From contig BAAFSQ010000032.1 of assembly GCA_054661495.1 (NCBI GenBank), forward strand, positions 1-59,595: a DNA stretch of 59,595 nucleotides, written 5' to 3'. Each line of letters starts with the position of its first letter. Position 1 is the first letter of the stretch. Below the pieces are notes generated by a model. That model did not search any database, was not told where the DNA came from, and saw only the letters and a list, made by a program, of their open reading frames with translations. This document shows, one piece after another, positions 1-10,639 of this stretch. Position numbers and translations under genes: made by a program. This DNA is from Zygophlyctis sp. KS116 (lineage: Eukaryota > Chytridiomycota).

Positions 1-665
1 CCTACTTGTTTAGGCCTCAAACTCAAACCTACACTGTCAATCACGTTCATCTGAACTGATCTGTCCCTCTACAATTCCTCTACAGAGCGTCTGGCGCGTT
101 TTGATCTTTTAAAGTCAGCCGGAGTTTCAGTTTTGATCTGTGTCTATCAGCCACCTTATCTGAGCTTGCTACAGAGAGGGATGAAGAGGTAGAGTGTCCA
201 AGGCATGGGGAGGAATAGAATGAGAACTAGAGGCACATTTGTTTGCGTAATGACCTTTTATGAAAAATGATTTCAGAGAGGGGACCCCATTTCCCTGTCT
301 GAGAAGCACCAAATCTAGGATTAGTTTTTTAGAGCATGACATTCTGGAGTCTAATGAGCTTCTTGAGGATGAAGGAGACAGGTGAGTGCTGCAGATGGCT
401 GAGACTTATTAGGCTCATCGCTAGAAAATGCGTCATATGATATAGCAGATTGTATCAGTCTTGAAATTTGGTAGGAGTACTGTTGAGTTTTATCACCTAC
501 CCCTAACCTGTCCAACAGAGACTCCAAAAGCCTCCGCTATCTTTATGACTGGAAGACTTTTTACTTGCGATTGGATGGTTGGTCTAAAGAAATAAAAAAT
601 TATTTAAGTTGATCATAGGATGATTTTCTACATTTCATTGATTCCGTGGCTAGGTCAGCTGGCGA
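1..665. other. Gene-free left end, higher G+C than the rest
   Basis: No open frame longer than about 45 codons with a recognisable product is visible on either strand. The first 400 bases look clearly richer in G+C than the surrounding AT-rich genes. I saw no tRNA B-box, 5S rRNA or U-snRNA signature. From about position 580 the sequence becomes AT-rich and probably holds the promoter of the ABC transporter starting at 666. The left part could be an untranslated region, a non-coding RNA or a gene relic; nothing decides between these. Confidence 0.4.
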
Positions 666-3172
666 ATGATTTTAGAAGCCGTTTTGATCATTTATGGAAT
701 ATCATTGAGCTTCCTGCTTATTAAGATAATCAGTGGTTCTAAAATTCAAGTTCATTTACGGACAAATGAAGAAGAGCCTCTTCTTCCTGAACTCACATCT
801 CCCCGCCCCCGAAGTCGCTTGGTAAAGTACATAACTTGCCTTGTTCTATTTATGGTTGGCATCTCTTGCATAACCGGATTCCTACAATTCTCATTTAACC
901 TCAGAGATGGTTTAATATTGCTATGCATTGACCATTTAATGCTAATTATATGGTTGATTATCGCAATTATAGTCTTGGGTCCCAATATGTCCGGATATTA
1001 TCATTCACTGTTTATCGTCAACGTTCTTTCACTAGTTTCACAATCCGTTTTGGTTGTATATTGGGTATTAACTATTATTGATATGCCCGGTAAATTATTG
1101 TGATTAAATGTTTACAGAAACGATTTTGGAAAGCAAAACCATCTTGATTCATTGTATTGTTGCATTTTCAGTTGAATTAGCGCAGTTAGTATCATGTTAC
1201 TCATTAATGGGTTCCAGATTTCAATCTGATGTAAATGACGATTCAAAATCCTCTATTGTGTCTACCTTTCGCAGAATAAAAAATTTGGTACCATTCTTGT
1301 GGCCGAAAGGATGGTATTTAAGGGGATTGGTCATGGCTTGCTATGGACTATTGATTTTAGGAAGATTTGTTAATGTGATGGTTCCGTTATCTTACAAACA
1401 TGTTATAGATGACTTAACAGTCGGATCGGTTTTTCCTTTGGCATCGTTAACTTTGTATACACTTTATAGATTTTTGCAAGGTATTATAGTCTTAGAGTTG
1501 GAGATTTTACTCTTATCAAGTGTACTTACTTTTAGGAGGCGTTGGGTTACTTAGTTCTTTACAAAACTTTTTATGGATTCCAATTGGTCAATATACTACT
1601 CGAGAAGTCTCTGTTAGAATGTTGGAGCATTTACATTCTTTATCCTTTGAATTTCATGTATTTCCATCGTTAGCTGAATTTAGATCAAACGCAAGACTGG
1701 GGAAGTTTTAAGAGTCATAGATAGAGGCACTTCCTCTATCGGATCACTCCTATCATATATATTTTTTAATATTGTTCCTGTTTTTGTTGATATTGGTGTC
1801 GCAGTAATTGTTTTTGTGTACATGTATGATTGGACACTTGCTATGATCGTATTTACCACGATGGCAGCGTATATATTTTTTACAATATGGATAACTGAAT
1901 GGAGAACTAAATTTCGTAGAGAAATGAATGATCTTGACACCGTGTCTCGAGGTCGTGCTGTCGACTCACTATTAAATTTTGAAACTGTAAAATATTATGG
2001 AAATGAGGCTTGGGAAGTCGCCGATTATGAAAGATCTATAATCGAGTACCAAAAGGCGGATTGGAAATCGAATGCAAGCTTGAATATTTTAAATACAGCT
2101 CAAAATATTGTTATAACCACCGGGTTATTTTTCGGATTATGGATATCTGCCAAGCGAGTATCCATTGGAATTCTTACCATTGGTGATTTTGTGGCTTTCA
2201 TTACGTATATATTACAATTATATCAACCTTTGAACTGGTTTGGGACTTATTATCGGGCGATTCAGCAAAATTTCATTGATATGGAAAAAATGTTGGACCT
2301 TCTTGAATCACATGAGTCAATAAAGGATTCCCCAAATGCGGTTGAATTGAAGGCGGATAAAGGTGGAAATATAGTTTTTGGTATATAATTCCCCTTTTTA
2401 AGTATTTAGAAAATGTTTGCTTCTCTTATGGTCAAAATAGTGGTGTAGTGGCACTTGACAATCTATCTTTTTCGGTACCTGCGGGCAAAAAAGTAGCTCT
2501 CGTGGGAACTTCTGGAGGAGGTAAAAGTACTATATTGCGGGTAATCACAACTATTTAAATATTAGCTTCTTTTCAGATTTTATGATGCACAATCTGGTCG
2601 TATTCTAATTGACGGACTAGATATAAAAGCAGTCACCCAGAAATCGCTTCGTAAAAATATTGGTGTAGTGCCACAAGATACTGTTCTTTTCAATGATACT
2701 ATTGAATTTAATATAAGATATGGAAATTTTAATGCCTCACAAGATGATATTATAAAAGTTTCAAAGGCAGCTCAAATTCATGACCGTATAATGTCTTTTC
2801 CTGAAGGTAAATTAACCTGACCTAAGAAAAGGTTATCAAACAAAGGTAGGCGAACGGGGGCTTAGATTATCAGGAGGTGAGAAGCAGCGTGTGGCTATCG
2901 CACGAACCTTCTTAAAAAACCCTCCTATTATTCTATTTGATGAAGCAACTTCTGCACTGGACAATGCTACAGAACTCAAAATACAGGAATCATTCCAAAA
3001 ACTATGCAAAGACCGAACAACACTAGTAGTTGCCCATCGCCTTACCACTATTATCGACTCTGACGAGATTCTTGTTTTAGATGATGGTAAAATCATAGAG
3101 CGTGGAAATCACCAAGAATTACTATCACTGGGAAACGTATATTATAACATGTGGATGAGACAAGCAGAATAA
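666..3172 (+). CDS. HMT1: HMT1/ABCB6-type ABC half transporter
   Basis: A 772-aa half transporter of the ABCB6/HMT1 branch of the ABCB (Atm1-like) family, which moves glutathione- or phytochelatin-linked metals or porphyrins across vacuolar, mitochondrial or related membranes. Exons are 666-1089, 1118-1480, 1536-1657, 1684-2380, 2410-2540, 2566-2806 and 2832-3172. The first ~180 residues are hydrophobic, as in the extra N-terminal membrane domain (TMD0) of this branch. The core membrane domain then carries the family motif [12 protein letters not shown] and the stretch [18 protein letters not shown]. The nucleotide-binding domain has Walker [10 protein letters not shown] (about residues 568-576), signature [10 protein letters not shown] (about 672-681), Walker [13 protein letters not shown] and an H-loop in VVAHRL. 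The second intron (55 nt) is long for this window. The stop lies 24 nt from the convergent desaturase gene. The exact substrate and organelle are inferred only from the family. Confidence 0.93.
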
Positions 3173-3196
3173 ATGAATATCAAAATTTATATAGAA

Positions 3197-4416
3197 TTAA
3201 TATTTTATCTCCGGATATGCACTCATTATTTCTTTATAAGACATTCTTTTAGTTCGTAATTTGAGGAAATTGATTATTTCATCTTGAGTTTTCATATATG
3301 CAGGATCATCCTTTGAGCAGAGCTGTACTAGACATTTGGCCATTGTTTCATAATCTTTTATCATGAGTCTAAACCAGACTTCATGAAAATCAATATTCTT
3401 GAAAACAATAGATTTCTTTGAAGCATATTTTTGCTTTGATGCAATAAAAGATTCAGGGTGATCTTGCCAGTGTCTTATAGAATTTAAATGATGAGAAGTA
3501 TGATATCCGTCGTTAAAAGCGAGAGCATTATAAGTATTATTAATACATGTAATAGAAGAACGATAATCACATTTTGGATCATTAGCATCGACAAAAGCAT
3601 GCTGCCCCCAATTCCCAGACATCATTCCAAATCTCATCAAGAAAAATGGCACCCATAAAACACAAAAAACTCCAAGCCAATTTGAACTATACCAAGTAAG
3701 CAGAGAATAAGTAACATATGTCATTGTTTCACAAACCAAAACAGTGAGACCTGCTTTAAGCTGCTTCTTCTTAAAAAAGTACAATGACAATTCAATCCAA
3801 ACAAGAAAAAAAAAGCGACCAAAATATTTCAAAAAATCAAATATAGAATCCCTCTGATACGTCATTGTACTCGACAAATCCAGTGGTCCATTATCCTCTA
3901 CATGATGATGACGAACATGATGATCTTTAGAATTAAAATGCGTAAAAAATACAATAAAACGAATTCCAAGACTGTCCAAAAAACGGGGCCAGTACATAGT
4001 GTACCAATCCATCCAAGCCACTAATACTCTTTTTAAACAATGGCCTATGACAGACACAATGTAACATTAACACATATGGAGTTGCTTGCCCCACAATCAC
4101 CAAAACATGTATTACTAATTTTGTAATTGAAAAAGAGTAAATCAATGACGCAGCGCTAATCGGAACGGTCAACAGGGCACTATATATAAGAAATTATAAA
4201 ATACAAGATAATATGAGTCACAAAAATAACATCTCTTTTATCTCTCAGCAAAGACTGTGATAATTTCAGATATGATTTTAGCAACGGCTGTAATAGCATT
4301 GGAACCGCCTCGTTCGGAAACCAAGCAAAAGCTCTAATATGTTCTTCTACATCACCTTCCGGCATCTTGTCCAGACATGCGAGAACATCCTCATCTCTAA
4401 TAATTTTTCTTTTCAT
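3197..4416 (-). CDS. Fatty-acid desaturase-like membrane enzyme
   Basis: A 388-aa membrane protein of the fatty-acid desaturase/hydroxylase superfamily, expected to be a di-iron enzyme of the endoplasmic reticulum. In reading order the exons are 4416-4205, 4179-3953 and 3924-3197. All three histidine clusters are visible: HCVCH (HX3H), HHVRHH created across the second intron (HX2HH), and HTSHH near the C-terminus (HX2HH). Hydrophobic segments lie between them. The open frame runs upstream to 4452 but without an ATG; the first in-frame ATG is at 4416. The sequence around the second box, ending VEDNGPLDLSST, resembles uncharacterised fungal desaturase-like proteins rather than the classic delta-9 or delta-12 enzymes, so regiospecificity is unknown. 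Confidence 0.8.
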
Positions 4417-4582
4417 CTCGGAACTTGGACGCTGCGCCGGGCCTTGACTCAACGCTACTGATCATTATCTGTCCAGAGTCATCAGCTGTAATGATATTCT
4501 CTGTTACTCAGTATTTTAATTTTTTTTATTATTGCATTCATTGGAATTTACAAGCATCCACAACTAAAACTAAAACTTGGTT

Positions 4583-5094
4583 CTAATCATTGTGCGTATT
4601 CATGGTACTCCTGGCCCTGCAAATCACATCTTCATCCATTCCTAGAATCTCTGCAGCTAATAACACAGATGATGAATTTTGAGGATGTAGAAAAGGTAAA
4701 TGTAATTGATTTCTCCAAACAGAAGGACCTTCTTCTTCCAATAGTAATTTATGCATTAATGATAGTTTTTCCAGTATTTTGTAAAAAACAGATTCTGTTT
4801 TTAAAGTAATAGAATTAAGAGTATTTTGACTAATTTGTGTATTTTTACAGTCTTTATAAATTTTAGAAATTAGATCCTTTAATACGGCAGTAAAATTAGA
4901 ATCCAAATCAAAAGAATTCTGATCCCATAGAGTTGATCCCTTGGAATTAATTTCAAGATTCTTACAGGTAAAATATCTAGATCGTCTAGATTGTCTTGGC
5001 AAACTTGATCTTCATCATAAATTTCAACTTTTCTTGGATCAGTAGAATTAAAAATACTTTTTAAATTTAGGCCATGTCTCATCAGGCTCATCAT
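4583..5094 (-). CDS. Small protein of unknown function (161 aa)
   Basis: Two exons, 5094-4966 and 4939-4583, are joined by a 26-nt intron and encode 161 residues. The intron removes a frameshift and fits the local pattern, which supports a real gene. The N-terminal third is acidic (IYDEDQVCQDNLDDLD). The rest looks helical, with a stretch KILEKLSLMHKLLLEEE, and ends in a polar tail. No domain was recognised. It is transcribed divergently from the aspartyl aminopeptidase, with 197 bases between the two start codons, a stretch that contains a 20-bp tandem repeat. Subunits of nuclear transcription or replication complexes often look like this, but that is only a guess. Confidence 0.6.
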
Positions 5095-5242
5095 TGTTAA
5101 TAAGGGAAAATACAGTTTCTAATCCACAATTGTCTTGCATTCTTCAACTGTTGTTTTAGGGCTTGACTGTTCAACTGTTGAGCTATTTATGCAAGAGAAG
5201 AGGACCGATCCCAAGTTTTCCATTGTCAAGAATTCGCATTAC

Positions 5243-5286
5243 CTGAACGGAATTCTAATCAACTGAACGGAATTCTAGTGAACGGC
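5243..5286. repeat. 20-bp tandem repeat upstream of the M18 aminopeptidase
   Basis: The 15-mer CTGAACGGAATTCTA occurs at 5243-5257 and again at 5263-5277, a 20-bp period. A partial third copy (TGAACGGC) starts at 5279. The array ends six bases before the aspartyl aminopeptidase ATG at 5292, so it lies in the 5' leader or promoter. One helical turn is about 10.5 bp, so copies would face almost the same side of the DNA. Confidence 0.75.
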
Positions 5287-5291
5287 ACTGA

Positions 5292-6786
5292 ATGGTTCGC
5301 GTCGTAAAAATGTCAAAGTTTCTAAATTTTGTAAATTCTTCTCCGTCTCCATTCCATGCAGTGGAATCGGTTTCAAAGAGTCTAGTAGAGGCAGGTTTCA
5401 AGGAAATTTATGAAGGGAAATCATGGCAGTCTTTGCAAAAGGGATCGAAATACTTTTTTAAGCGAAATTCTTCTGCTGTAATCGCATTCTGTATTGGAGG
5501 AAAGTATGAGCCAGGAAATGGGTTTACAATCATCGGTGCTCATACAGATTCGCCTTGTTTAAAAATTAAACCAAAATCTAAAAAGGAAAAGGCTGGTTAT
5601 GATCAAGTTGGTGTAGAGACTTATGGTGGGGGATTGTGGAATACTTGGTTTGATAGAGACTTATCTGTTGCTGGAAGAGTTTTTGTTCATTCAAAGGATT
5701 CAATCTCGGAAAGATTAGTGCATATTAAACAGCCTATTCTTAGAATTCCTACTCTTGCTATACATTTGGATAGAGGTGTATCTGATGGATTCAAGTTTAA
5801 TAATGAAAATCAACTTTGTCCGATTTTACAATTGACTGAAAAGGCTATTAATTCGGACTCGGAAAAAGTTGATGGTATTCATCATTTATCATTGTTAAAG
5901 ATGATTGCAAGTGATTTAAATGTTCAAGGTATGTATTTTGCTCTTATTCAAATCAGTTGATCAAATTGGAGAATTTGAACTTTGTCTTTACGATACTCAG
6001 CCTGCAGTTATAGGTGGAGCAAAGAATGAATTTATATTTTCTTCACGTTTGGATAATTTAATGATGTCTTACTGCTCTATTTACGCTCTTTTGGAATCGT
6101 TAGGATCTCTTCAAGAAGATGATTGTATTCGGATAGTTGGTCTTTTTGATAATGAGGAAGTAGGAAGTACATCTTCTCATGGTGCAAACTCCAATCTCTT
6201 GGAGAGTACTATAAGAAGGCTTAGCGGCCTTACTTTTGGTTCTCAGTGGGTTGGTGAAACTACATCAGTATTTGAAAATAATTTCATTATTAGGAACTTT
6301 TTGATATCTCATTGTCTAAATCCTTCTTTATATCTGCGGATATGGCTCATTCAATTCATCCAAATTATTCTGAGAAACATGAAGATAACCATAGACCCCT
6401 TATGAATAAGGGACTAGTATTAAAGGAGAATGCTAATCAGCGATATGCTACTACATCACAAACTGTGACAATCATTCGCGAGCTTGCCAAAATAGCACAA
6501 GTACCCTTACAAGATTTTGTTGTTAGAAATGATAGTCCGTGTGGAAGCACTATCGGTCCAATGGTGAGTGCAAAGCTTGGAATTAAAACAATTGGTAATA
6601 CATGGTTTTTAATGGTTAGATGTTGGTAATCCTCAATTGTCAATGCATTCCATTCGTGAACAGTGCGGCGTCGATGACTCTGAACATGCTATCAAACTAT
6701 TCAAGGTATTTATTTACAGTTCCTGAATACAATAGGTTTTCTTTGATAAGTACAGCCAAGTATCTACAAAAATGAGATGTGATTAA
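5292..6786 (+). CDS. DNPEP: Aspartyl aminopeptidase (M18 family)
   Basis: A 461-aa metallopeptidase that removes N-terminal Asp or Glu from peptides, normally a cytosolic dodecamer with two zinc ions. Exons are 5292-5928, 5957-6267, 6294-6594, 6620-6705 and 6736-6786. M18 landmarks run in order: the zinc histidine in TIIGAHTDSPCLKIKP, GLWNTWFDRDLSVAGRV, the bridging and ligand residues in SSRLDNL and FDNEEVGS, and SADMAHSIHPNYSEKHEDNH. The C-terminal part GNPQLSMHSIREQCG follows. Length matches the usual 450-475 aa. The start gives MVRVVKMSKFLNFVNSSPSPFHAV; a second ATG seven codons in is also possible. The last 23 coding bases overlap the end of the convergent ABC transporter gene. Confidence 0.95.
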
Positions 6787-8489
6787 CTTTCTGATCTAAT
6801 AAAATTTCACGGTGATTTGGGAAAATAGGCCCCAAATTTTCATGAGTTAGTATTACAAACGTAATGCCACGCTCCATAGCTTTGGTGAATAGTCTTTCAG
6901 TCATTTTCATTCCAATATGCACAGTGGCTTCATCTAAAAACGCAAACGAAGGTTTTCTCCACAGGACACGACAAAAAGCCAGCCTTTGTCTTTCACCACT
7001 GGACAGACAGAGTGTCCAGTCACTACTCTCCTGCCTGCTACGATTCTCATAATACAAATCCATTATACCTTCTAATTCACAATCAAGAATGATTTGTTGA
7101 TAATCCGCCTCCGACAACAAATCTCCAGGTTCTGGATATGTAATCTGATCTCTTACAGACCCATCATATACAAAGTACGGCTCTGAAGGCAAAAAACAAA
7201 TATCCATAGGTAACAAAATTTGACCAGATATTGGAGACCAAAATCCTCTTATAACTTTTAAAAGCGTTGTTTTTCCGCAGCCGGAAGATCCTGAAATGAT
7301 TACATGAGTACCTTGAACTAAATCAAAAGAGAGATTAACAATAAGAGGCTTGATTGCATTTGAATGCGCTCCAAAAGAGAGGTCAAAAACACCATATTTA
7401 TGATGCATTGAGACTACAGTAGGAACATCATGTCTGACATCCAATGAAAAATCATGAAAAGCAGATAGTAGATCACCAATTCTTAAACTGTATCCATTAA
7501 CTTCAGCAAATCTATTAGTGTAAAAAATTTGAATCATACTTATCAGCCAAATCTACAATTGAAGTGAATACGTTTAACAAGTAAAAAGAAATAAAAAGAT
7601 TCTTCCCAATAGTGGTACTATTTTTTTAGATTAATCTAGCTTACGCATCTGGTTCCACAGTACCCATAAAAATAGGCACTGCAACCACAGTATAGGATAT
7701 AAGTGTTCCAAGATAATCCAGAGTTCCAGTTAGAAATGACAGTAGCATTTGCCAGTAGATCAAATATCTTTGATATACCAAAAGATCATTTAATTTTGAA
7801 TCTAGCACATTTTTCTCTGCACTTGACCCATTTAAAAAATTCACAGAGTCTACTGAACTTAAAAGCCGAAGATGTACAAATCGTAGATCCCCTTCTTTTT
7901 GTTCTTTTTTTAAAATTATTTTAGATGTTGGATCTATAACAACCTTTGATATCATTAGTGAAACAAGGAAAAACAAAAATAAACTTAGAGGCGCGTTCCA
8001 TCCATCATCTTGAACCAGTCTTACTGTATAATAAATCATTAGCAGTGGAGAAATAACCACTTTTTCAAGTATATAACCTATAGATACTGATAACTTGTCT
8101 ACATCCTGAGTGATTCTTTGATCTGGATTATCTAATTCTAACATATTTAGATTTAAAAAGTTTTTCAAGAGACAAGAATGAAGATGAAGAGTTAAACATC
8201 TTCTAAAAAGTAATGAAAACAATCCTCCTGTCCAGTCCATTCCACTTTTACACAATGAAGCCCCGATTATTAATGCAAGCAAGATCAAGACCAGATTATA
8301 AAATCCATTAGAATTTTTTTGTTGTAGAACAGTATAAAATTCAGGTATTTTTGTCCCAATGTAAAATACAAATATTTGATAAAAAATTGAGAAAATGATT
8401 AAACCAATGTAAATCAAGAGAGATTTCTTTCCTTCTAGCCTTTGAATAATTTTCAAAATATCCCAAATTCTGAATCGCTTGTGCATCAT
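6764..8489 (-). CDS. ABCD4-like ABC half transporter
   Basis: A 556-aa ABC half transporter. Exons in reading order are 8489-7645, 7617-7540 and 7511-6764. The membrane domain matches the ABCD family, and ABCD4 best by eye: DNPDQRITQDVDKL, then an EGDLRF-type loop, then DYLGTLISYTVVAVPIFMG. The nucleotide-binding domain has Walker A GSSGCGKTT, signature LSSGERQRLAF, Walker B FAFLDEATVHIG and an H-loop in ILTHEN. Human ABCD4 works with LMBD1 to export cobalamin from lysosomes, while ABCD1-3 and yeast Pxa1/2 import acyl-CoA into peroxisomes. The sequence lacks obvious Pxa-type features, but the assignment rests on memory of motifs. The C-terminus overlaps the convergent aminopeptidase gene by 23 bases. 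Confidence 0.82.
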
Positions 8490-8734
8490 TGTCTAAATAT
8501 TTCTTACTTGGCAGACCTTGAACTTGTAGAAATGTTGTTATTTCTAATATTATCAAAGAATTATCACCTTATAAAATTAAAGTCTGCAAGTCTGGAGCAA
8601 AATGGTCTTGATCTGTTTTTGAAGACCAAAGATTATGTTTGACTAATAACATAGTATTTAATATGTAGTACTAAAGTACAGTGGCACAACGCCGTGACTG
8701 ACTCGCGAAATTGCCGATCCGATTGTTTAATTTA

Positions 8735-9556
8735 ATGCCTGTGAAGAGGACTCTATTAGCAATGACCAGAATGAAAATATGGTTTAGAGTAATTGTTGGA
8801 TTTGCAGTGTTTTTTATACTATTTTCTGTGATTGGAGGTAAATCTACAGACCAAAAAAGTCTAAACTCACCACACACAGTATTGATTGGTTTATTCACGC
8901 TTCCGAAAAAGTATGAAAGACGCATGCTCGTTCGGACGTTATATGGACAAATGTCAAGTCCATTGGCAAGATTATATTTTGTATTTTGTGAGCCTACGGA
9001 TTCTATAGTCAAAAAGGTGATCACTGCAGAAAAGAAATTATTCAAGGATATTATAATCTTGAAATGTAAAGAAAATATGGATGAAGGAAAGACATATTCC
9101 TTCTTTTCTTCTCTTCCAAGTCTATTTAAAGACTCTAAATTTGATTTTGTAATGAAGACTGATGATGATGTTTTCTTACATATTCCAAATTTAGTTTCTA
9201 AATTATCTAATCTTGGCTCAAAAGGAACTTACTTTGGAAGAATTGTAAATAATTATTTTATGGCTGGAATGGGATATGTTTTAAGTTGGGATTTAGTGGA
9301 ATGGATAGCAAATTCAGACTACGCAAATAGTCATAAAATCGGACAAGAAGATGCAGTATTGGCGTCTTGGCTCTATAATTCTGGATTATTAAAACATAAA
9401 GTTTCTGATGATAATTCTTTCTATGATGATCCAGATTCAAATCAAGGATGGTCAAAGCCGTATATTCCAGAAACTATACTTATTCATCGTTTAAAGGATA
9501 CAGATGCTTTTATAAAGGCAAATGTATATTTTATGGAGTCATATCTAAAGTTTTAA
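8735..9556 (+). CDS. GT31-type beta-1,3-glycosyltransferase
   Basis: An intronless 273-aa type II membrane protein. A short cytosolic tail is followed by one hydrophobic anchor (VIVGFAVFFILFSVIGG) and a luminal glycosyltransferase family 31 domain. The domain shows a family-like start (HTVLIGLFTLPKKYERR), the metal-binding DXD in MKTDDDVFLHI, GMGYVLSWDLVEWIA, and the acidic GQEDAVLASWL motif that corresponds to the ED-V element of GT31. It would add galactose, or a related sugar, to glycans in the Golgi. The open frame begins at 8711, but the first ATG is at 8735. It is transcribed divergently from the ABCD4-like gene, 245 bases away. Donor and acceptor sugars cannot be told from the sequence. 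Confidence 0.83.
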   Translation: MPVKRTLLAMTRMKIWFRVIVGFAVFFILFSVIGGKSTDQKSLNSPHTVLIGLFTLPKKYERRMLVRTLYGQMSSPLARLYFVFCEPTDSIVKKVITAEKKLFKDIIILKCKENMDEGKTYSFFSSLPSLFKDSKFDFVMKTDDDVFLHIPNLVSKLSNLGSKGTYFGRIVNNYFMAGMGYVLSWDLVEWIANSDYANSHKIGQEDAVLASWLYNSGLLKHKVSDDNSFYDDPDSNQGWSKPYIPETILIHRLKDTDAFIKANVYFMESYLKF

Positions 9557-9605
9557 TAAAGAGTCTCTAATAGAATATTTCTGTAGTACTCTTAGTTTTT
9601 TATTA

Positions 9606-10077
9606 TTACTTTCTGCAAGAGACCCATTCGCTCCATGATCCTTTATAATTTGAAACACTAGTATATCCTTTTGCAAAAGCTAATTCAGCTGCAGATTGCG
9701 ATCTAACACCAGAGAGACAATAAAAAATAATCTTTTCATCTTTATCTGGCTTTGAGATTCCATATTTAATCTTGAATTTATCCTCTGGTAATGCTAGAGC
9801 ACTTCCAAGTTGCCCAACTATTGTTTAATAAGTCTTACTTACGAGGGATATTTAATGCAGTTGGAATCATTCCCAAGACTACTTCATCTGGATTTCTTAC
9901 ATCTATCAATGAGAAATTTGGTTTTTTGAGAAGATCTATTAAAGAGTCTTTGGAGACAATTCCTACAGGTGCTAGATTTTGATAGTTTGAGTGTAATGCT
10001 GCCTTTTGTAATATTACAGCATTCAATCTCAGAGTATTATTTAGTGGACAAACCAGATTATATGAGACTCTAAACAT
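9606..10077 (-). CDS. Single-domain rhodanese, copy 1
   Basis: A 148-aa single-domain sulfurtransferase (GlpE/PspE-like rhodanese). Exons are 10077-9843 and 9817-9606. The domain shows SLIDVRNPDEV, the catalytic loop YCLSGVRS with cysteine in place, and the terminal NYKGSWSEW. The N-terminal ~30 residues contain R, S and N but almost no acid, so a mitochondrial targeting role is possible. An upstream in-frame ATG at 10143 would give 170 aa but would overlap the neighbouring rhodanese gene by 19 bases, so 10077 is preferred. It is a tandem duplicate of the gene just upstream. Confidence 0.85.
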
Positions 10078-10124
10078 GATCACGATATATTTATCTAAAT
10101 TCTTGCTTAGATCCACTTTAAATC

Positions 10125-10622
10125 TTACAAGTGGGAGGACCATTCAGTCCATCCTCCCTTGTAATTTATAACATTGGTATATCCAGCGTCTGTTGCTATA
10201 ATGCACGCTTTTCCCGCTCTGTTGCCTGACTTGCAATAGATTACAATCTTATCAGACTTTAGAGGTTTAGAGAATCCATACTCTGCTTTAAATTCATTAT
10301 CGGACAATTGGAGTGCATCCGATAGATTGCTTACTTCAAATTAAGAAATATAATTACATGGAATAGTTTTTGCAGTTTCAATGATTCCCTGCTCAACCTC
10401 ATCAGGATTTCTCACATCCAGAAGAAGGAAATTAGGATTCTTGAGCATGGTCAACAATTCATCTCTTGACAGCAATTGGTTTTGACTCATTTTTAAATGA
10501 AAAAGATTTAACTGCTGATAAGATTTATTTTCTCTATTAGTGATCAAAGTAGTAATTTCGGATTTCCTTGAAATATATAGAAATTCGACAAGGTTAGCAT
10601 TAGTTGTGGTCTGCCAGGTCAT
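10125..10622 (-). CDS. Single-domain rhodanese, copy 2
   Basis: A rhodanese-fold sulfurtransferase of 157 aa from the ATG at 10622, or 113 aa from the ATG at 10490. Exons are 10622-10358 and 10333-10125, and the 24-nt intron sits at the same place in the domain as in copy 1. It shows LLLDVRNPDEVEQG, the active-site loop YCKSGNRAG and the terminal NYKGGWTEW. Roughly half the aligned residues match copy 1. The longer form adds 44 residues without a clear domain. If the two starts are both used, one could give a mitochondrial and the other a cytosolic form, but this is speculation. The stop of the UbiB-kinase gene lies 17 bases upstream of 10622. Confidence 0.84.
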
Positions 10623-10639
10623 TGACCAAAAGTCATTTA

